Below, in pieces: positions 59,936 to 64,000 of a DNA stretch of 64,000 nt. The position numbers were made by a program, and so were the translations under genes. A model generated the notes under the pieces. That model was not told the origin of the DNA. It saw only the letters and a list, made by a program, of their open reading frames with translations, and ran no database searches. The stretch is taken from NCBI GenBank assembly GCA_964577115.1, contig CAZNXJ010000009.1:124001-188000 (forward strand), written 5' to 3'. Source of the DNA: CAZNXJ01 sp964577115 (GTDB lineage: Bacteria > Planctomycetota > Planctomycetia > Pirellulales > Pirellulaceae). The first letter of the stretch is position 1. Every line of letters starts with the position of its first letter.

Positions 59936-60517
59936 TTAACGCCTTGCCGAACTGCGGCGAAAGAGACGTTGGCGCAGTTTTTCCTTCGCCCGCGCCAGAC
60001 GGCTCATCACCGTGCCCAGCTTCAAATCCAACTTTTCTGCGATTTCCTTGTACGATGCATCCTCGAAATAAAACATCGTGACGATCAACCGAGCGTCCTC
60101 GGGCAGCGCACCGAGCGCCTCCTGGAGCTGTTGCTCGTCGACTTCCGCCACCTCCGCCTCGCCACTTGCGAATTCGTCGATGTTCAAGTCGAGCGCCGAG
60201 GCACAATGCGGAACCACCTTGCGGCGGTCCTTCAAGAAACAATGGCGAAGGATGGTGTACAGCCACGCGCGAACACGCTCGGCGGAACGCACCTGATCGA
60301 GCCTCTGCTGGGCGATCAGGAACGTCTGCTGCACCAGGTCCTCCGCATCGGCTACCGTGCCGGTCAGCCGGTACGCGTACCGGTATAGTTCCGCGTGATG
60401 CTCGCGCACGAGCGTCGCAATGTCCAGCCTTGGCTGGCCACCGGGACACCCCGACTCGCCGGAAGATGGCGCAGAATCCTCATGCCAGCCGCCGGAAGTC
60501 CCCCGTGTTTCGCCCAT
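59936..60517 (-). CDS. ECF-type RNA polymerase sigma-70 factor
   Basis: This 193-aa protein has region 2 (ELYRYAYRLTGTVADAEDLV, with RAWLYTILRH) and region 4 with the helix-turn-helix YKEIAEKLDLKLGTVMSRLA. The two are joined by an acidic linker (about 115-135), and region 3 is absent as in ECF factors. The ~30-residue N-terminal extension is Gly/Ser-rich. A membrane anti-sigma candidate lies directly downstream. The motif TTTTTTTGGGAAT lies 45 bp upstream of its start on the same strand, and a matching motif faces the neighbouring lipoprotein gene, which suggests autoregulation and local targets. Confidence 0.92.
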   Translation of the reverse strand: MGETRGTSGGWHEDSAPSSGESGCPGGQPRLDIATLVREHHAELYRYAYRLTGTVADAEDLVQQTFLIAQQRLDQVRSAERVRAWLYTILRHCFLKDRRKVVPHCASALDLNIDEFASGEAEVAEVDEQQLQEALGALPEDARLIVTMFYFEDASYKEIAEKLDLKLGTVMSRLARAKEKLRQRLFRRSSARR

Positions 60518-60561
60518 CGAGCGTGTCCTGTATCCCCTGTGAGCCTCTTTGCCCCCTCATT

Positions 60562-60574
60562 ATTCCCAAAAAAA
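60562..60574 (-). promoter_or_regulatory. Candidate ECF -35 motif upstream of the sigma gene
   Basis: TTTTTTTGGGAAT on the minus strand resembles the GGGAAC/GGAAT -35 elements of ECF promoters. The same T-run plus GGGAAT also occurs in the opposite direction at 60619-60631. No clear -10 could be assigned. Confidence 0.35.
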
Positions 60575-60618
60575 CGCATCAATTGACAGAGCGGGCCCGG
60601 ATCTCGCTCGATTCTCAT

Positions 60619-60631
60619 CTTTTTGGGGAAT
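60619..60631 (+). promoter_or_regulatory. Candidate ECF -35 motif facing the acidic lipoprotein gene
   Basis: CTTTTTGGGGAAT on the plus strand, followed 4 nt later by another GGGAAT (60635-60640). It is the mirror of the motif at 60562-60574 and would drive the lipoprotein gene starting near 60777. Confidence 0.35.
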
Positions 60632-60776
60632 CTCGGGAATAAATTGCCGCCAAGCGGGATCATCCGCTTAGTGCCAGACGTTGTGAGGCCGCCAGGGGTG
60701 GCCTTCGATGGTCCATGAAACGCGCGGCGGGGCGCCACCGCCGTAGTCTGCTTGGGAAATGAAAAGGAGCGACATG

Positions 60777-61226
60777 ATGAAGATGACGTTGCGACGAATC
60801 GCCAGCTTGTGCCTCGTCACGGCGGTCGGCGTGTTCGCTATCGGCTGTGAACCGCAGGGGGCTGATGATCTCGACGACACCACGATCACGACCGAAGAGG
60901 GTGTCGACAGCGGCGACGAAATGATTGACGACGCTAGCTCGGAGCCTGCCGAGAGCGATTTGCCGCCGGCGTCGCCGGATGGTTCGTTGCCGGCGACCAC
61001 CGAGCCGACCGAGTCGGATCCGTTGGAACCCGCCGCGCCGGTCGAACAGCCGGACGCGCCACTGGAAGACCTGGCCCCGACGGAAGAGCCCGCCGCGCCG
61101 GTGACCGACGAGGCGGTTGAGGATGCCCCGCCGGCGGAAGAAGCGCCGGTCACCGAAGAGCCTGCCGCCGAGCAGCCGGCAAGCGATTTGCCGGAAGAAG
61201 AGCCGGTAACGGAAGCTGCCGAGTAG
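60777..61226 (+). CDS. Acidic low-complexity lipoprotein
   Basis: ATG 60777 is chosen because AAGGAG (60764-60769) sits 7 nt upstream; ATGs at 60774 and 60759 are alternatives. The ~149-aa product has a lipoprotein signal (ASLCLVTAVGVFAIGC). The rest is almost entirely Glu, Asp, Pro, Ala, Thr and Ser, with repeated EEPAAP- and EEPVTE-like units, so it is intrinsically disordered and strongly anionic. A shorter protein of the same character follows at 61382. Both lie beside an ECF sigma/anti-sigma pair. No enzymatic role is suggested; a surface charge or spacer role is a guess. Confidence 0.7.
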   Translation: MKMTLRRIASLCLVTAVGVFAIGCEPQGADDLDDTTITTEEGVDSGDEMIDDASSEPAESDLPPASPDGSLPATTEPTESDPLEPAAPVEQPDAPLEDLAPTEEPAAPVTDEAVEDAPPAEEAPVTEEPAAEQPASDLPEEEPVTEAAE

Positions 61227-61295
61227 GTTTCGAGGGAACGATCGAATAGCGCGCACCGCAGTCCGTCACTGTCGGTGCTGCGGAGCGGATATGCC

Positions 61296-61322
61296 AGAGG
61301 TCGGTCTCGTGGACCGGCCTCT
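61296..61322 (+). terminator. Hairpin between the two acidic lipoprotein genes
   Basis: 11-bp arms (one G-T pair) AGAGGTCGGTC and GACCGGCCTCT with a 5-nt loop lie 70 bp past the first stop. Only a weak T-rich stretch follows, so it may be partial termination. Confidence 0.45.
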
Positions 61323-61381
61323 CTTGGCTGTTGATCGAGAACTGTTTTGTTAGTTAACCAATCGTTTCAGGAGTTGGAAAA

Positions 61382-61570
61382 ATGAAGAAGTTGTTCATGC
61401 TCGCGATGCTCAGCGCCTCGCTGTTCGCGTTTGGTTGCCAGCCGACCGACGAGGCCGGCACCACGGATACGACGAGCACCCCGGCTGAGACGAGCACCGA
61501 CGACGCGACCGACATCGGCGCCGACATGGACACAGTCGAAGAAGAGCCGGTCGACGGAGCCGCCGAATAG
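61382..61570 (+). CDS. Very small acidic lipoprotein
   Basis: ATG 61382 is preceded by AGGAG at 61369-61373 (8 nt). The 62-aa product has a clear lipoprotein signal peptide (LFMLAMLSASLFAFGC), then ~40 residues of Thr, Asp, Glu, Ala and Ser only. It looks like a shortened paralogue of the acidic lipoprotein encoded 155 bp upstream; the signal-Cys-Gln/Glu-Pro start is shared. The good ribosome site, signal peptide and terminator support a real gene despite the size. Function unknown. Confidence 0.7.
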   Translation: MKKLFMLAMLSASLFAFGCQPTDEAGTTDTTSTPAETSTDDATDIGADMDTVEEEPVDGAAE

Positions 61571-61627
61571 TTCGCGCGTTCGGCGAGCGACACGCGATTA
61601 GTCGCCGAATCATCGAACTTTCGCACT

Positions 61628-61661
61628 ACAGCGGAGTGCCGTTCGCAGCACTCCGCTGTTT
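61628..61661 (+). terminator. Terminator-like hairpin after the small lipoprotein gene
   Basis: Perfect 12-bp arms ACAGCGGAGTGC and GCACTCCGCTGT with an 8-nt loop are followed by TTTGCATTTCTT. They lie 57 bp past the stop codon. Confidence 0.65.
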
Positions 61662-61758
61662 GCATTTCTTGGTCGCGAGATGAATGTGCAGACGCGGTTC
61701 GCCTTGTCGTGCAGCGTCATGACCGTAGCGGTTGGGCGAGCGTCTCTAGGGCGAGGTA

Positions 61759-63813
61759 TTACTTTTTGGGACGCGGCGTGCGAGCGCGGCCCTTTCGCCC
61801 GCGGCGTCCGCGGGAAGGCTCAAGCTTAACGTCCGCGAGCGGCTGGCCGACTGAATCGCGGAGATGCGTGATGCGGTCACGGAGTGCGGCAGCTCGTTCG
61901 AACTCCAGGGCTTCGGCCGCAGCGAGCATCTCGGCTTCAAGTTCGTTCAGGTATTCCTCGGTCACGATCTGAGTTTCATCGGCGCGCCCCACGGCGGCAT
62001 TAGCCTGGCGATGAGCGGCCGCTTCGGCTTCAATGCCGACGCGAATATTCTTGCGAATCGTTTCCGGCGTAATGTTGTGCTCGCGGTTGTACGCCTCCTG
62101 TAGCTCGCGGCGCCGGCGCGTTTCGTCAATGGCCATGCGCATCGACGGCGTCACCGTGTCGGCGTACAGAATGACTTTCGCATTCACATTACGAGCCGCG
62201 CGTCCGATGGTTTGAATCAGGGACGTTTCGCTGCGCAGAAAGCCTTCTTTATCGGCGTCGAGGATGGCGACGAGCGAGACTTCGGGCAGGTCTAGCCCCT
62301 CACGCAAAAGGTTCACGCCGACCAGCACGTCGAAGTGCCCGCTGCGCAGATCCCGCAGCAGCTCGACACGCTCGAACGCGTCGAGCTCGCTATGCAGCCA
62401 CTTGCAGTTGACTCGCTGTTCGCTGAAGTAGGCCGCTAGGTCTTCGGCCAGACGTTTCGTTAATGTCGTCACCAGCACCCGCTCGCCGGCGTCGGCCCGC
62501 TGGCGAATTTCTCCAAGCAGGTGTTGGACCTGCCCGCGTGCCGGGACCACTTCGATGACCGGGTCCAGCAACCCCGTCGGCCGAATGATCTGCTCGATGA
62601 CTTCGCCGCCAGTCCGCTGGAGTTCATACGGGCCGGGTGTCGCGGAGACAAAAATGACTTGCTTGACGAGCTGCTCCCACTCTTCAAATTTCAGCGGGCG
62701 GTTGTCTAGCGCGCTGGGCAGGCGGAAGCCGTGATCGACGAGCGTCAGTTTTCGGCTGCGATCGCCACCATACATGGCGCGGATTTGCGGTACCGTGACG
62801 TGCGATTCATCGATGACAACCAGAAAGTCGTCGGGAAAGAAATCAAACAATGTATGCGGCCGCTCGCCCGCCGCTCGCCCCGACAGATGGCGGCTGTAGT
62901 TCTCGATGCCCGGGCAGTGCCCGGCCTCCATGAGCATTTCCATGTCGAAACGAGTGCGCGCGTTCAAGCGCTGCGCTTCGAGTAGCTTGCCTTCATTCCG
63001 TAGCTGTCGCAGGCGGTCTTCCAGTTCCTCGCGAATGCGCGCGACGGCCTGCCCAATGCGTTCCTCCGGCATAACGAAATGTTTGGCCGGGTACACAAAC
63101 AACTGCTCGTGCTGCGCAATCAGCTCGCCCGTCAGCGGATTGATGTACGCCAACTGGTCCACTTCGTCGCCCCAGAGCTCGATCCGATAGGCGAACTCTT
63201 CGTAGGAAGGCCAGATTTCGAGGCAATCACCGCGGACGCGGAACTTGCCACGCTCGAAGGCGACGTCATTCCGTTCGTACTGGATGTCGACCAGCCGCAT
63301 CAGGATCTTGTCCCGATCGACCCGTTCGCCGCGCCGCAGTGCAACCATCATCTTGCGGTAGTCGTCCGGCGAACCTAAGCCGTAGATGCACGAGACGCTG
63401 GCGACGACGATCGTATCTTTGCGGCTCACCAGCGCGCTGGTCGTCGCCAACCGCAGCCGATCGATTTCGTCGTTGATTGACGCGTCTTTCTCGATGTAGA
63501 TGTCGCGCTGCGGGATGTACGCTTCCGGCTGGTAATAGTCGTAGTAGCTGACGAAGTAATGCACGGCGTTGTGCGGAAAAAACTCTTTGAATTCCGCGTA
63601 CAACTGGGCCGCCAGCGTCTTGTTATGCGAGATCACCAGGGTCGGCTTTTGAACCTCCTGAATGACGTTCGCGATCGTAAACGTTTTGCCCGACCCGGTG
63701 GCGCCCATGAGCACCTGCTCCGGGCGTCCCGCGTTGATGCCCGCTACGAGACGTTCGATGGCGCGCGGTTGGTCGCCCGCCGGCGGAAATGGTCTTTCAA
63801 TGCGAAACGGCAC
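61759..63813 (-). CDS. uvrB: Excinuclease ABC subunit B
   Basis: This 684-aa protein has full family length. Walker A is MGATGSGKTFT (residues ~37-47) and the DNA-wedging beta-hairpin is YYDYYQPEAYIP. The helicase Walker B region is VVIDESHV, motif V/VI follows in LREGLDLPEVSLVA and IQTIGRAARN, and a C-terminal UVR domain binds UvrC (EMLAAAEALEFERAAALRDR). The tail after the UVR domain is strongly basic. It acts in nucleotide excision repair with UvrA and UvrC. It starts 42 bp downstream of a helix-hairpin-helix gene on the same strand, so the two may be cotranscribed. Confidence 0.97.
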   Translation of the reverse strand: MPFRIERPFPPAGDQPRAIERLVAGINAGRPEQVLMGATGSGKTFTIANVIQEVQKPTLVISHNKTLAAQLYAEFKEFFPHNAVHYFVSYYDYYQPEAYIPQRDIYIEKDASINDEIDRLRLATTSALVSRKDTIVVASVSCIYGLGSPDDYRKMMVALRRGERVDRDKILMRLVDIQYERNDVAFERGKFRVRGDCLEIWPSYEEFAYRIELWGDEVDQLAYINPLTGELIAQHEQLFVYPAKHFVMPEERIGQAVARIREELEDRLRQLRNEGKLLEAQRLNARTRFDMEMLMEAGHCPGIENYSRHLSGRAAGERPHTLFDFFPDDFLVVIDESHVTVPQIRAMYGGDRSRKLTLVDHGFRLPSALDNRPLKFEEWEQLVKQVIFVSATPGPYELQRTGGEVIEQIIRPTGLLDPVIEVVPARGQVQHLLGEIRQRADAGERVLVTTLTKRLAEDLAAYFSEQRVNCKWLHSELDAFERVELLRDLRSGHFDVLVGVNLLREGLDLPEVSLVAILDADKEGFLRSETSLIQTIGRAARNVNAKVILYADTVTPSMRMAIDETRRRRELQEAYNREHNITPETIRKNIRVGIEAEAAAHRQANAAVGRADETQIVTEEYLNELEAEMLAAAEALEFERAAALRDRITHLRDSVGQPLADVKLEPSRGRRGRKGRARTPRPKK

Positions 63814-63855
63814 GTCGATAGGTTCCTCTGAGATGCTAGTTCGCTGCGACGGGGC

Positions 63856-64000
63856 TATGGCGCGGCCGGTTCCGACTCGTCCGAGGCCGCGATCGGTTCG
63901 AGGTACGGCCGCAGTTCGTCGAGCGTTTTCGGTCCGATGCCACGAACACGCGACAGTTGGTCCACGTCGCGAAACGGTCCCTCACGCTCCCGTGATTCGA
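63856..64000 (-). CDS. C-terminal part of a helix-hairpin-helix (ComEA-like) protein, cut by window end
   Basis: Only the last 47 complete codons are visible; the start lies beyond the window. They read an HhH DNA-binding motif, FRDVDQLSRVRGIGPKTLDE with the typical VRGIGPKT hairpin, followed by LRPYL and a short acidic tail ending in TAG at 63858-63856. ComEA-like HhH domains of this type bind DNA without sequence specificity. Full domain content is unknown. It is immediately upstream of uvrB. Confidence 0.7.

Overview
The window looks like chromosomal DNA of a GC-rich planctomycete, probably Pirellulales-like (order-level placement is inference). The evidence is the gene content: a PVC-type CxxCH heme protein with HEAT repeats, a DUF1080 hydrolase, Cys-rich BBP7-type outer-membrane barrels, a DUF3467 protein, and four large secreted proteins. 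Each of those four starts with a basic leader and an LEPR-XLL-like motif and carries dockerin repeats. One is encoded by a single 14-kb gene. Coding density is high and long antisense shadow frames are common.

Layout. 1-5812 (+): 3' part of a membrane-bound-dehydrogenase/cytochrome c protein, a YdiF-type CoA-transferase and a DUF1080 hydrolase. 6412-28880 (+): three LEPR/dockerin surface proteins of 4684, 947 and 1564 aa. 28992-30407 (-): a BBP7-type outer-membrane protein, convergent with the third giant gene across a bidirectional terminator. 30930-39228 (+): an apparent export locus made of a short SecA, a GAF-HlyD adaptor, a second HlyD adaptor, a PqqD/M50-protease/HlyD fusion and a DUF3467 protein, closed by a good terminator. 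39251-39924: a decayed GxxExxY gene lying between imperfect inverted repeats. 39937-46078 (-): a fourth LEPR/dockerin protein and a second Cys/Gly/Met-rich outer-membrane protein. 46649-51070 (+): a membrane-anchored pseudokinase and an APC permease. 51107-56133 (-): pstS-pstC-pstA-pstB plus a His-rich lipoprotein, preceded by three 11-nt direct repeats that look like a Pho box. 56264-58078 (-): typA/bipA. 58483-61570: a small secreted protein, an ECF sigma/anti-sigma pair and two small acidic lipoproteins. 61759-64000 (-): uvrB and the end of a helix-hairpin-helix protein.

How the genes may work together. The most interesting possibility is that the SecA/HlyD/M50/DUF3467 locus is a dedicated envelope or export machine for the LEPR-XLL proteins encoded on both sides of it. 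This is inferred from gene order only. Those proteins combine cohesin-like and dockerin regions and share a short C-terminal HD...A...W-like signature, so they may assemble into a surface network. Further points of interest are a metzincin domain in the 4684-aa protein that has lost every zinc and catalytic residue, the Pho-box-like repeats, and a GGGAAT motif facing both ways between the ECF sigma gene and the acidic lipoproteins.

No rRNA, tRNA, CRISPR array, intact transposase or phage gene was seen. All functions come from motif recognition by eye; no database search was possible.
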